A program made the translations under genes and the position numbers. Shown one piece after another: positions 1-5,675 of a stretch of 10,451 nucleotides of DNA (position 1 is its first letter; each line of letters begins with the position of its first letter). The notes under the pieces were generated by a model. The model searched no databases. It was not told where the DNA came from and saw nothing but the letters and a program-made list of their open reading frames with translations. Where the stretch lies: positions 1 through 10,451 of the forward strand of contig USDC01000013.1 in the NCBI GenBank assembly GCA_900553435.1, in the 5' to 3' direction. This stretch comes from an uncultured Mycoplasmatota bacterium (lineage in GTDB: Bacteria; Bacillota_I; Bacilli_A; RF39; UBA660).

Positions 1-12
1 ACTAAATTGATT

Positions 13-37
13 AAAAAAGGCACCTGTAATTAGGTGC
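13..37 (-). terminator. Rho-independent terminator of the nagZ operon
   Basis: Read on the minus strand, a perfect 6-bp stem GCACCT/AGGTGC (arms 20-25 and 32-37, 6-nt loop) is followed at once by a run of six T (13-18). It lies about 90 nt past the nagZ-like stop codon with no gene between, so it should end the leftward transcript. Confidence 0.85.
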
Positions 38-125
38 GTGTCCATATATATTGTCATGTTTAATGCAACATAAAAAGCTAAGTTTCTAAATAAAAACTAT
101 CTTAGTTTGTTAATTTTAATTCATG

Positions 126-1340
126 TTAATAAGTGGGAATTCTAGAAATTATTTCTTGGTGTTCTGTACTTCCTAAGTATTCTTTTGTGTAAGGATTTTC
201 AATAAATAATTTATCATATTTTAACTCTAATATTTTTTCGACTGAATTATCAATTTCTTCTATAGCTATTGTACCATTTGCAATTGCATTTGTTATTATT
301 TCAATTGTTTCATTATCAAAATCAGGCATTAAGAGAATATCTACTCCGGCATTAATAGCATTTATATAGATTTCTTCTTCTGTATATTCATTGGTTAGAG
401 CATCCATATTTAGAGCATCTGTTATAACTAAGCCGTTATAACCTAATTCATTTTTTAATAAATCAGTTATTATTTCTTTAGATAAAGATGCTGGGGTATC
501 ATCTTTCGTTATACTAGGAACAGCTAGATGGCCAATCATGATGACGTCGGCTCCATTATTAATTGCTTCTATAAATGGTTTTAATTCTAAATTCATTAAT
601 TCTTCTTTTGTTTTCGTAATAACAGGTAAAGTATAATGGGAATCTTCGGATGTATTACCATGGCCTGGAAAATGCTTGTATACAGAAATAATACCAGTAC
701 TTTCTTGTCCTTCGGCAAAAGATAAAGCCATTTTTGATACTAAATCGCTAGTAGTGCCAAAAGACCTATCCCCTATTACTGTATTTTCTTTGTTTGAATA
801 TATATCTAAAACAGGGGCAAAATTCATATTTATGCCAAAAACTCTTAATTCTTCGCCCACTACTTTTCCAACTTCATAAGAAAGCTTTGTATCTTTGGTT
901 AATCCTAAATGATACATAGATGGAATATTTGTTACTTTAGCATCACTTAATTTTTTAATTCTTAATACTCTTCCACCTTCTTGGTCAATAGAAATAAACA
1001 TGGGAATATCACTAGTACTATTAATATCCTCAATTAATTTTTTAGTTTGTTCATAACTTTTAATGTTATCACTAAAAAGAATAAAGCCGCCTGGTTTTAC
1101 AGTATTTAAATTATTTAATAAATCCTCGTCTAAAGTAGTTGTTGTATCAGAAACAATTAGCATTTGCCCTATTTTTTCTTCTATCGTCATTTCACTTAAT
1201 TGTTCTTCAACCCATAAATCTTTTTCGTTTACTTCTTCTTCTGGTGGTTCTGTTTTTTCTTTTTCTTCAACAAATGTTGCAGATACAATAAGAGTTAATA
1301 TTGTTAGTACTATTAATAAACAGGAAAGTAACTTTTTCAA
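126..1340 (-). CDS. nagZ: NagZ-like glycoside hydrolase family 3 beta-N-acetylhexosaminidase, exported or membrane-anchored
   Basis: This 404-aa protein should remove terminal beta-linked N-acetylglucosamine from peptidoglycan fragments during wall turnover. The GH3 (beta/alpha)8 domain covers about residues 47-375. Visible motifs are DQEGGRV (119-125), NFAPVLDI (173-180), GDRSFG (190-195) and KHFPGHG (222-228). D233-S-H235 matches the NagZ acid/base Asp-His dyad, and VITDALNM holds the expected nucleophile D308. Residues 1-24 form a basic then hydrophobic segment typical of a signal peptide or anchor. There is no lipobox Cys, since Cys7 is too early. A Glu/Lys-rich linker follows. It is one-domain NagZ length and lacks the C-terminal domain of some Gram-positive NagZ proteins. 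The start is TTG (1338-1340) with AAGGTG 7 nt upstream, and an in-frame stop lies just before it. It is last in a leftward three-gene run; a TATAAT at 1363-1368 may add its own promoter, but no good -35 is seen. Confidence 0.9.
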   Translation of the reverse strand: MKKLLSCLLIVLTILTLIVSATFVEEKEKTEPPEEEVNEKDLWVEEQLSEMTIEEKIGQMLIVSDTTTTLDEDLLNNLNTVKPGGFILFSDNIKSYEQTKKLIEDINSTSDIPMFISIDQEGGRVLRIKKLSDAKVTNIPSMYHLGLTKDTKLSYEVGKVVGEELRVFGINMNFAPVLDIYSNKENTVIGDRSFGTTSDLVSKMALSFAEGQESTGIISVYKHFPGHGNTSEDSHYTLPVITKTKEELMNLELKPFIEAINNGADVIMIGHLAVPSITKDDTPASLSKEIITDLLKNELGYNGLVITDALNMDALTNEYTEEEIYINAINAGVDILLMPDFDNETIEIITNAIANGTIAIEEIDNSVEKILELKYDKLFIENPYTKEYLGSTEHQEIISRIPTY

Positions 1341-1397
1341 ATCAACACCTTCTATCTATTTTATTATACACAAATTATATTCATCTATAACCATCAC

Positions 1398-2336
1398 TTA
1401 CAACATATTTTTCCTTTTTAAAATATAAGCGATAATTAAGGATAATAAAACGGAAAATAAAATAATTAAGATAAAACTAAATGGTGAATCGCCAATACTT
1501 CCTAATGGTACATTCATGCCAATAAAAGATGCTACCATAGTTGGTATGGAAAACACAATTGTAATACCTGCTAAAAATTTCATGACATCGTTTAAGTTAT
1601 TAGAAATAATAGTGGCATAAGTATCCGTCATGCTTGATAATATTTCCCGGTAAATCGAAGCTGTTTCAATCGCCTGTTTGGTTTCAATTAAAGCATCTTC
1701 TAGTAATTCTTCATTTTCTTTTGTTATTTCTATAATCGTTCCCTTAGCAATCTTTTCTAGAGCTATTTCATTGGCTTTTAGTGATGTAATAAAATATACT
1801 AATGTTTTTTCTACATTTAATAGATTTACTAATTCTTTATTATTCGTTGATTTTAATAACACTTTTTCTTTACTATCAATATATTCATTAATGCCAATTA
1901 GTTCTTTTTGATAAATGCCAGCGACCATAATAAAAATCTGGAAGATAAAATTGGTCTTCTCTTTTGTTTTAAAATCTTCGATTTCATTATCTTTAAAATA
2001 ATCTAAAAATGGTTGCTCTTTTAAAGAAACAGTTATAATATAGCCTTTTTCACTAATTATGATTCCTAATGGGTTGGTTTTATATTTATGTTTATAATTG
2101 TTATCTGCCAAATATGGCGTATCTAATATTATTACTGTTTCTTCATTTCTTTTTTCAATTCTTGGAAGTTCTTCTTCATCTAGTAATTTAATAAATATTT
2201 CTTTATCTATCTGTGTGTTTTCAACTACTGCGTTTATTTCTTCAGAAGTCGGATTAATTAAATCAATCCAACTTCTTTTTTTTATTATGTCAGTATTTAT
2301 TAATTTTTTATTTTCTACTTCATATATCTTTAACAT
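1398..2336 (-). CDS. corA: CorA-family divalent metal ion (Mg2+/Co2+) transporter
   Basis: This 312-aa membrane protein is normal in length for CorA, a homopentameric channel for Mg2+ (or Co2+/Ni2+). The N-terminal cytoplasmic alpha/beta domain spans about residues 1-140 and the long helices about 140-250. Two transmembrane helices follow near the C-terminus (about 254-272 and 286-306). The diagnostic GMN selectivity motif is at 273-275, at the end of the first helix, and a basic tail (KRKN) ends the protein on the cytoplasmic side. The outer loop reads VPLGSIGDSPFS, not the classic MPEL, so it is a divergent CorA rather than the E. coli type, and ion preference cannot be read from sequence. 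The ATG start is preceded by AGGTGA at suitable spacing. It lies 51 nt downstream of the 115-aa gene and 57 nt upstream of the nagZ-like gene, with no terminator in either gap, so co-transcription is likely. Confidence 0.93.
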   Translation of the reverse strand: MLKIYEVENKKLINTDIIKKRSWIDLINPTSEEINAVVENTQIDKEIFIKLLDEEELPRIEKRNEETVIILDTPYLADNNYKHKYKTNPLGIIISEKGYIITVSLKEQPFLDYFKDNEIEDFKTKEKTNFIFQIFIMVAGIYQKELIGINEYIDSKEKVLLKSTNNKELVNLLNVEKTLVYFITSLKANEIALEKIAKGTIIEITKENEELLEDALIETKQAIETASIYREILSSMTDTYATIISNNLNDVMKFLAGITIVFSIPTMVASFIGMNVPLGSIGDSPFSFILIILFSVLLSLIIAYILKRKNML

Positions 2337-2387
2337 ATTATCACCTTCTTTTATTGTATCACATTATTCATCTTTTTTTCGTAAAGT

Positions 2388-2735
2388 TTATAATTTTTTT
2401 AAAATATTATCTCCATTTATAATGATTGTCAGTTCTTTTTGAATTTTATCTAAATCACGTACGATTTTGTTATATTCTTTTGGCGTTTTAAATTCTTCGT
2501 TTTCAATTACATAAATTAAATATCTACTTGCCGCTACAACTAAAAGTTGTTTTGATAATTCTTGCACTTCTAAGCCTTTAAATTTCTTTTTCCATAGTTT
2601 ATAAGCTAAATAGGCATTAAAATACCAATAATGAATATCTAATACCTCATCATAATAACTTTCTACTAAATCCATATCTTCTTTTTTGTAGCAGATAAAA
2701 TATACCTCTACATTTTCTTCTTTAATCTTGTACAT
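2388..2735 (-). CDS. Hypothetical 115-aa soluble protein, first gene of the leftward operon
   Basis: I do not recognise this family. The 115-aa protein is rich in Tyr, Lys and Glu and looks all-helical after residue 20. It has no transmembrane segment and no signal peptide. Residues 20-50 hold an aromatic cluster (SYYDEVLDIHYWYFNAYLAYKL, shown here only as YWYF plus AYLAY), and residues 60-80 a hydrophobic helix. The ATG at 2733-2735 has a GAGG-type ribosome site 8-10 nt upstream. A near-consensus promoter sits about 20 nt further out. It leads a run with corA and nagZ, but nothing in the sequence ties it to metal transport or cell wall work. Codon use and base composition match its neighbours, so it is probably a chromosomal lineage-specific gene. 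Confidence 0.75.
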   Translation of the reverse strand: MYKIKEENVEVYFICYKKEDMDLVESYYDEVLDIHYWYFNAYLAYKLWKKKFKGLEVQELSKQLLVVAASRYLIYVIENEEFKTPKEYNKIVRDLDKIQKELTIIINGDNILKKL

Positions 2736-2760
2736 ATGTTCGCCTCTTTTCTATGCATCC

Positions 2761-2789
2761 ATCATAATACTTTTTATTTGATTTGTCAA
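2761..2789 (-). promoter_or_regulatory. Promoter of the 115-aa gene-corA-nagZ operon
   Basis: On the minus strand TTGACA (2784-2789) and TATGAT (2761-2766) are separated by exactly 17 nt (2767-2783). This is a near-consensus sigma-A promoter. Transcription would start near 2754, about 20 nt before the ATG of the 115-aa gene. Confidence 0.8.
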
Positions 2790-2879
2790 AAGACGAATAG
2801 TATTTAATTGGTGCTTCAAATTGATAAAAGGTTATTGCAAATTTGCATTTTGATTGATGAAATTACAATTTGTATGAGT

Positions 2880-2928
2880 AAAAAAGAGCCGAAATTCAAA
2901 AGAAACTTTGTAACTAATGAATTTCGGC
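2880..2928 (-). terminator. Rho-independent terminator ending the XRE/membrane-protein/structured-RNA transcript
   Basis: A perfect 10-bp stem GCCGAAATTC/GAATTTCGGC (2888-2897 and 2919-2928) encloses a 21-nt loop that can form a small inner helix. On the minus strand it is followed by C, T and then six T (2880-2885). It would stop leftward transcription from the element before it reaches the chromosomal operon. Confidence 0.7.
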
Positions 2929-3096
2929 GATAAACCTAGTTTTAGACAACTAGGTAACACACTACTAAGTCGGTAAACCAACTTAGATGTGTGCAAAGGG
3001 ATAAACCCCTTTTGAAACCCCATTTAAGCAACATATCACAAACTAATCGTAAGTGATATTGTTGCCTTTTTATTTAAAACAAGTTTAAATAAAAAG

Positions 3097-3153
3097 AAAG
3101 AATACTATCGCCACTTTCATTGCTTACGCAACAAAACGTGCCACGTATTCTTT
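3097..3153 (-). repeat. Twin hairpin motif, copy B
   Basis: The outer stem is AAAGAATAC/GTATTCTTT (3097-3105, 3145-3153) and the inner stem TTGC/GCAA (3120-3123, 3128-3131). On the minus strand the unpaired parts read CACGTTTTGTT on the 5' side and AATGAAAGTGG plus GATA on the 3' side. The same strand segments occur in the copy at 3234-3297, while both stems differ. Confidence 0.65.
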
Positions 3154-3233
3154 ATATGAAAATAACCTTAATGCCTAATCTTACGAAAAGGCAAAAAGGT
3201 TATTTTTTCTTTTGCTTTGCAAAAGTATGGATG

Positions 3234-3297
3234 ATAAAATTACTATTCCCACTTTCATTAAAACTTTCGTTTTAACAAAACGTGTTCGTAATTTTAT
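3234..3297 (-). repeat. Twin hairpin motif, copy A (overlaps the membrane-protein stop codon)
   Basis: The outer stem is ATAAAATTAC/GTAATTTTAT (3234-3243, 3288-3297) and the inner stem TTAAAAC/GTTTTAA with a 4-nt loop. The minus strand again shows CACGTTTTGTT and AATGAAAGTGG plus AATA in the internal loops. The outer stem includes the TAA stop codon (3294-3296) of the membrane-protein gene, so translation and folding could interfere with each other. Confidence 0.65.
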
Positions 3298-3743
3298 TTC
3301 TTCTTATTATATTTTTTCTCTACTAACTTTGCCGTTTCTTTCTTTGCGTTGTATATAGCTAAATAAGTAAATAACTCATAAATTACTATTGCAAAAAAGA
3401 AACATATTATTACTATTGGTTGATGAGTAATATTTTCTTTCCAACACTCTAATCCTTGTATAGTTAAATATATTAGTGCAAAGAACACAGTAGATAATGT
3501 AGTTGTATCATCAAATGATCGTTGTATAACTTTTGATTCTTCTGTATCTGCATTTAAACCTCTACTGCTCCATCTTTGAATTATTGATATTATTACAACT
3601 ATCAAAAATGGTATAAAAGTATAGTATAAAGAATAACCATAATTATTTTTAAAAACTAATACTAATAATAAACCTACTACTACTAAAATATTTAATAATA
3701 CCATAGTGATATTTTTAATTATTTTTTTTGTTTTTCTTTTCAT
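3294..3743 (-). CDS. Small four-helix membrane protein of unknown function, overlapping the XRE gene
   Basis: This 149-aa protein has a basic N-terminus (KRKTKKIIK) and four likely transmembrane helices (about 12-31, 38-56, 80-98 and 109-132). The loop between helices 2 and 3 is polar (about 57-79), and the tail is strongly basic (KKETAKLVEKKYNKKK). I see no catalytic motif and do not recognise the family. Its ATG lies inside the XRE gene, giving a 29-nt overlap in another frame. A GGAGG about 12 nt upstream is also inside XRE coding sequence, so translation is probably coupled. Expression is therefore under the repressor's own promoter. A membrane protein tied to an element repressor could act in immunity, exclusion of a second element or toxicity, but that is inference only. 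The gene runs straight into the structured region at its 3' end. Confidence 0.8.
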   Translation of the reverse strand: MKRKTKKIIKNITMVLLNILVVVGLLLVLVFKNNYGYSLYYTFIPFLIVVIISIIQRWSSRGLNADTEESKVIQRSFDDTTTLSTVFFALIYLTIQGLECWKENITHQPIVIICFFFAIVIYELFTYLAIYNAKKETAKLVEKKYNKKK

Positions 3744-4239
3744 TTCTATTTCTCGCCTCCAATTTTAAACTTTGTACTAAATCAATTATCTCTTGTGCTG
3801 TATTTAACTGATATGTATTATCTTCTATTGTTTGCAACAATAATTCTCTTTCCATTTCTGGTATGTCATCATTCAATTTTTCTTTACACGAATCAACCAA
3901 CTGCCTTAAATTTTTTATAGTTCCTAGTGCATTTAATTCGGCATCATTAAGTTCTTCTAAATCCATTTTCTCATAATAATCTTTGATAAAAGGATTAAGT
4001 GTACTAACTTCAATACCATACCCCATTTTATACATTAAATCACTATAATTAACATCAATGTACTTGCTTATCTTTCGTAGAATTTTAGGACTAGGATCTC
4101 TTTCCCCTGCTTCTATTTTAGATAAACCTGAACTATTAACACCTGCAAGTTTGGCTAATTGTCTTTGAGATAAATTCTTTTTTTCTCTAGCTTCGGCAAT
4201 TATTTCACCGATAGTTTTTTCATCTTTATCATTAGACAT
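3715..4239 (-). CDS. XRE-family helix-turn-helix transcriptional repressor of the element
   Basis: This 174-aa protein has an N-terminal HTH_3 (Cro/C1) DNA-binding domain at about residues 10-70. SQRQLAKLAG (24-33) and NSSGLSKIEAGER (35-47) are the helix-turn-helix pair. The rest (75-165) is Glu/Leu-rich and probably a helical oligomerisation region, ending in a Lys/Asn tail. No LexA-type peptidase Ser-Lys dyad or ImmA-type zinc motif is seen, so induction by self-cleavage is unlikely. The ATG at 4237-4239 follows GGTGGTGAAG about 7 nt upstream. The gene is transcribed leftward from a promoter that contains one operator half-site, while a full palindrome sits just past the rightward promoter. 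This is the arrangement of a phage/ICE lysogeny switch, with self-repression and repression of the rightward genes including the recombinase. Confidence 0.9.
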   Translation of the reverse strand: MSNDKDEKTIGEIIAEAREKKNLSQRQLAKLAGVNSSGLSKIEAGERDPSPKILRKISKYIDVNYSDLMYKMGYGIEVSTLNPFIKDYYEKMDLEELNDAELNALGTIKNLRQLVDSCKEKLNDDIPEMERELLLQTIEDNTYQLNTAQEIIDLVQSLKLEARNRNEKKNKKNN

Positions 4240-4260
4240 AATAACTTCACCACCAACTTA

Positions 4261-4289
4261 ATAATACTATAAGTGAATACAAATGTCAA
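4261..4289 (-). promoter_or_regulatory. Leftward promoter for the XRE gene with embedded operator half-site
   Basis: On the minus strand TTGACA (4284-4289) and TATTAT (4261-4266) have a 17-nt spacer. The spacer contains TGTATTCAC (4273-4281), exactly one arm of the operator palindrome at 4361-4380, so repressor bound here would block its own promoter. Confidence 0.8.
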
Positions 4290-4319
4290 TATAATTTTAA
4301 AAAACGAATACAGTAGGGG

Positions 4320-4349
4320 TTGACAAGATAGTATCTACTATGTTATTAT
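4320..4349 (+). promoter_or_regulatory. Rightward promoter for the replication/recombinase arm
   Basis: TTGACA (4320-4325) and TATTAT (4344-4349) are separated by 18 nt. The expected start near 4356 lies immediately before the operator palindrome and about 65 nt before the first rightward coding sequence. A further half-site-like CGAATACAG is at 4305-4313, just upstream of the -35. Confidence 0.75.
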
Positions 4350-4360
4350 GGATTTGTTGA

Positions 4361-4380
4361 GTGAATACACCTGTATTCAC
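4361..4380. promoter_or_regulatory. Operator: perfect palindrome, probable XRE binding site
   Basis: The arms GTGAATACA and TGTATTCAC are perfectly complementary around a CC centre. It sits at about +5 to +24 of the rightward promoter. The same 9-mer recurs in the leftward promoter (4273-4281), which supports a shared regulator, most simply the adjacent XRE protein. Confidence 0.8.
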
Positions 4381-4422
4381 AAGAGAGCATAATACATACT
4401 ACGAGAGGAGGAAATAAAATGT

Positions 4423-4689
4423 ATGAGGGTAAAAAGACAACTAGACTTAACCAACCATAAGATATGGAAAGATAAGAATATCAAACCTGAAACAAAAGAG
4501 ATATACTTCTATCTATATGTTGAGGGGTTTGATAGAGATATTACCAATATCAATATTGGGAGGGTTCAAACAGAGTTCAAAAGTATAAGAAACCTAGCAT
4601 TTAGGAAAAACTTACAACAACTAGAAAAATACAATTACATTAAGTTTAAAGAATATGCTAACGGATTATACGAATATCACATTTGCTAG
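4423..4689 (+). CDS. Small winged-helix-like protein (88 aa), first rightward gene of the element
   Basis: The protein is basic and resembles the N-terminal winged-helix part of plasmid/ICE replication initiators: an N-terminal LTNHKIWKD segment, a middle helical stretch with YFYLYVEGF and a C-terminal LQQLEKYNYIKF followed by a short beta hairpin (YANGLYEYH). This is inference from pattern, and the family is not firmly recognised. AGGAGG is at 4406-4411, 11 nt before this ATG. Another ATG at 4419, in a different frame, is better spaced (7 nt) but reads only 13 codons. That short overlapping frame may be chance or may damp expression. It lies under the repressor-controlled rightward promoter, and a hairpin with a T-run follows at 4712-4754. 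Confidence 0.65.
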   Translation: MRVKRQLDLTNHKIWKDKNIKPETKEIYFYLYVEGFDRDITNINIGRVQTEFKSIRNLAFRKNLQQLEKYNYIKFKEYANGLYEYHIC

Positions 4690-4711
4690 AATAGAATAAT
4701 CGCTAGTAAAT

Positions 4712-4754
4712 AAGGTACAGTAAATGTTCGGAGATTTATGTTAGTACCTTTTCT
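4712..4754 (+). terminator. Probable terminator or attenuator hairpin
   Basis: AAGGTAC (4712-4718) pairs with GTACCTT (4744-4750), with a second stem TAAAT/ATTTA (4721-4725, 4734-4738) inside. TTTTCT overlaps and follows the 3' arm. The T-run is short, so it may only partly stop transcription between the 88-aa gene and the next one. Confidence 0.55.
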
Positions 4755-4775
4755 ATAAGATATATAGAATAAACT

Positions 4776-4905
4776 AAACTTTAATCCTACGAAACGGGAT
4801 TTAAAATAAAGTTTCAGGGATCGTTATGCCTTTTTTAAGGTAATAACAAATGTTATGGAAAGAAAAGTCCTTATTATCATTATGTTAGGAGAATAATTAT
4901 TTTAA
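4776..4905 (+). promoter_or_regulatory. Leader region with hairpins and short ORFs before the second winged-helix gene
   Basis: AAACTTTA/TAAAGTTT (4776-4783, 4807-4814) encloses an inner AATCC/GGATT stem, and a CCTT-TTTT-AAGG hairpin follows at 4829-4840. Two short ATG frames follow. One at 4850-4888 encodes 12 aa. The other at 4855-4896 encodes 13 aa (MERKVLIIIMLGE) and ends one base into the first candidate ATT start codon of the next gene. The layout suggests post-transcriptional control or translational coupling, but the short frames could be chance. Confidence 0.4.
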
Positions 4906-5393
4906 AACTTGATTGCGAATATGTTATAACTCCAAGAATATTATTTAATGATAAGAAATTATCAAGAACTGAAAATGATGTATTAAGCACTATCATATCA
5001 CTTGCCTTAAAAAAAGAATATTGTTATGCGAGTAATGAGTATTTAGCAAAATATATCAATTCATCTAAAAGGACTATAACTAAATCTTTGTCTAAATTAA
5101 AAGAGTTAAACTATATATTAGTAAAATATGTAGATAATCAAAGAAGAATATATCTTAACCTAGAAAAGATAACGACAAAAGTTTCTAGTGAGGTAGCAGA
5201 AAATGGCTATCAAGGGGTAGAAGAAAGTTTCTACCATAAAAGAAATAATAAAAAAGAAAATTATAATAAAAATTATATAAGACAGGGAATTGTTCCTTAT
5301 TGGATGGAACACCCTGAAGTTTGCAAAGAAGATCCAGCAACCGAAGAAGAAATTGCCGAAATGAATGAGTTATTGAAAAATTTTAAAAATTAG
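4899..5393 (+). CDS. Winged-helix replication-initiation-type protein with no standard start codon
   Basis: The reading frame is open from 4839 to 5393. The N-terminal half contains a clear winged-helix pattern (LSRTENDVLSTIISLAL, then YASNEYLAKYINSSKRTITK as recognition helix, then LKELNYILVKY and a wing). The C-terminus has a basic linker and an acidic end (ATEEEIAEMNELLKNF) like ICE and phage replisome-organiser proteins. No ATG, GTG or TTG is in frame before the helix-turn-helix; the first is a TTG at 5088, which would delete most of it. AGGAG at 4887-4891 places an ATT (4896 or 4899) at the proper distance, so I start it at 4899 (164 aa). Alternatives are coupling or frameshifting from the 13-codon frame ending at 4896, or a start-codon mutation. 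The role, priming or initiating replication of the excised element, is inferred. Confidence 0.7.
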   Translation: MLKLDCEYVITPRILFNDKKLSRTENDVLSTIISLALKKEYCYASNEYLAKYINSSKRTITKSLSKLKELNYILVKYVDNQRRIYLNLEKITTKVSSEVAENGYQGVEESFYHKRNNKKENYNKNYIRQGIVPYWMEHPEVCKEDPATEEEIAEMNELLKNFKN

Positions 5394-5461
5394 TAAAGGA
5401 GTTGATGTTTATGATTGGAGGCATAAATTTATAGAATATGAGAAAAGGGGGAAGTAAGAAA

Positions 5462-5605
5462 ATGGAGGTAGTATATAATGTAAAATATAAATTTAAGACA
5501 AAAGATAATATTACAAAAGATGAATTTAAAAAAGTATTTAATTTGAAATTGCTAAATGTCATTATGAATTTAGAAAATCAAGAGTTATTGTTAAAAAAAT
5601 CTTGA
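5462..5605 (+). CDS. Small 47-aa protein upstream of the recombinase
   Basis: The protein begins MEVVYNVKYKFKTKDN and ends in NLENQELLLKKS, with a FKKVFNLKLLNVIM helix between. Its beta-strand-then-helix shape and its place just before a large serine recombinase resemble short orphan proteins often found there in Bacillota integrative elements; from memory these share the K-V-Y-N-V-K-Y start. A GGGGGAA ribosome site is about 9 nt upstream. An in-frame ATG at 5438 would add eight residues but lacks a well-spaced site. No function is known to me; an excision or recombinase accessory role is possible. The stop is 70 nt before the recombinase start. Confidence 0.6.
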   Translation: MEVVYNVKYKFKTKDNITKDEFKKVFNLKLLNVIMNLENQELLLKKS

Positions 5606-5675
5606 TAATGTTATATAATATACTTGTATTTCTTATCACAAATAGTCATTTCTCGATAGTATTGGAGGAATGGCT

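Larger units (their letters stand above)
2880..3297 (-). ncRNA. Candidate structured RNA: about ten consecutive hairpins
   Basis: Between the membrane-protein stop codon and the terminator there is no credible gene. Instead there are nearly back-to-back inverted repeats: 3234-3297 (10-bp outer stem), 3209-3225 (7 bp, 3-nt loop), 3159-3206 (11 bp with an inner GCCT/AGGC), 3097-3153 (9 bp), 3066-3096 (perfect 13 bp, 5-nt loop), 3028-3065, 2994-3014, 2958-2993 (two-part stem), 2934-2955 (7 bp) and the terminator stem. The minus strand is favoured because the terminator T-run is on that strand and the XRE promoter drives it. Two of the hairpins share a motif (separate entries). It could be a regulatory or effector RNA, a long structured 3'UTR, or a DNA-level origin. 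I cannot match it to a named RNA class. Confidence 0.5.

Noticed and set aside
2353..2381. Separate corA promoter (TACAAT at 2353-2358 on the minus strand)
   Set aside because: No acceptable -35 hexamer lies at 16-18 nt.
676..2442. Plus-strand open frames at 676-879, 1063-1428, 1678-1911 and 2098-2442
   Set aside because: They lie antisense to nagZ, corA and the 115-aa gene, are Ser/Phe-rich as expected from reversed AT-rich codons, and lack ribosome sites.
2835..2847. Shared 10-mer TTGCAAATTT at the left boundary and near 8224 as an attachment-site direct repeat
   Set aside because: It is short, AT-rich and part of a palindrome in both places, so it is likely chance.
2832..3023. Minus-strand 63-codon open frame
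   Set aside because: It runs through the hairpin chain and the terminator, has no ribosome site, and its sequence is explained by stem conservation.
2880..3297. CRISPR array
   Set aside because: The repeated elements are inverted repeats with differing stems, not evenly spaced direct repeats, and no cas gene is present.
5670..5675. ATG 5670 as the recombinase start
   Set aside because: GGAGGA abuts it directly, while ATG 5676 has normal spacing.
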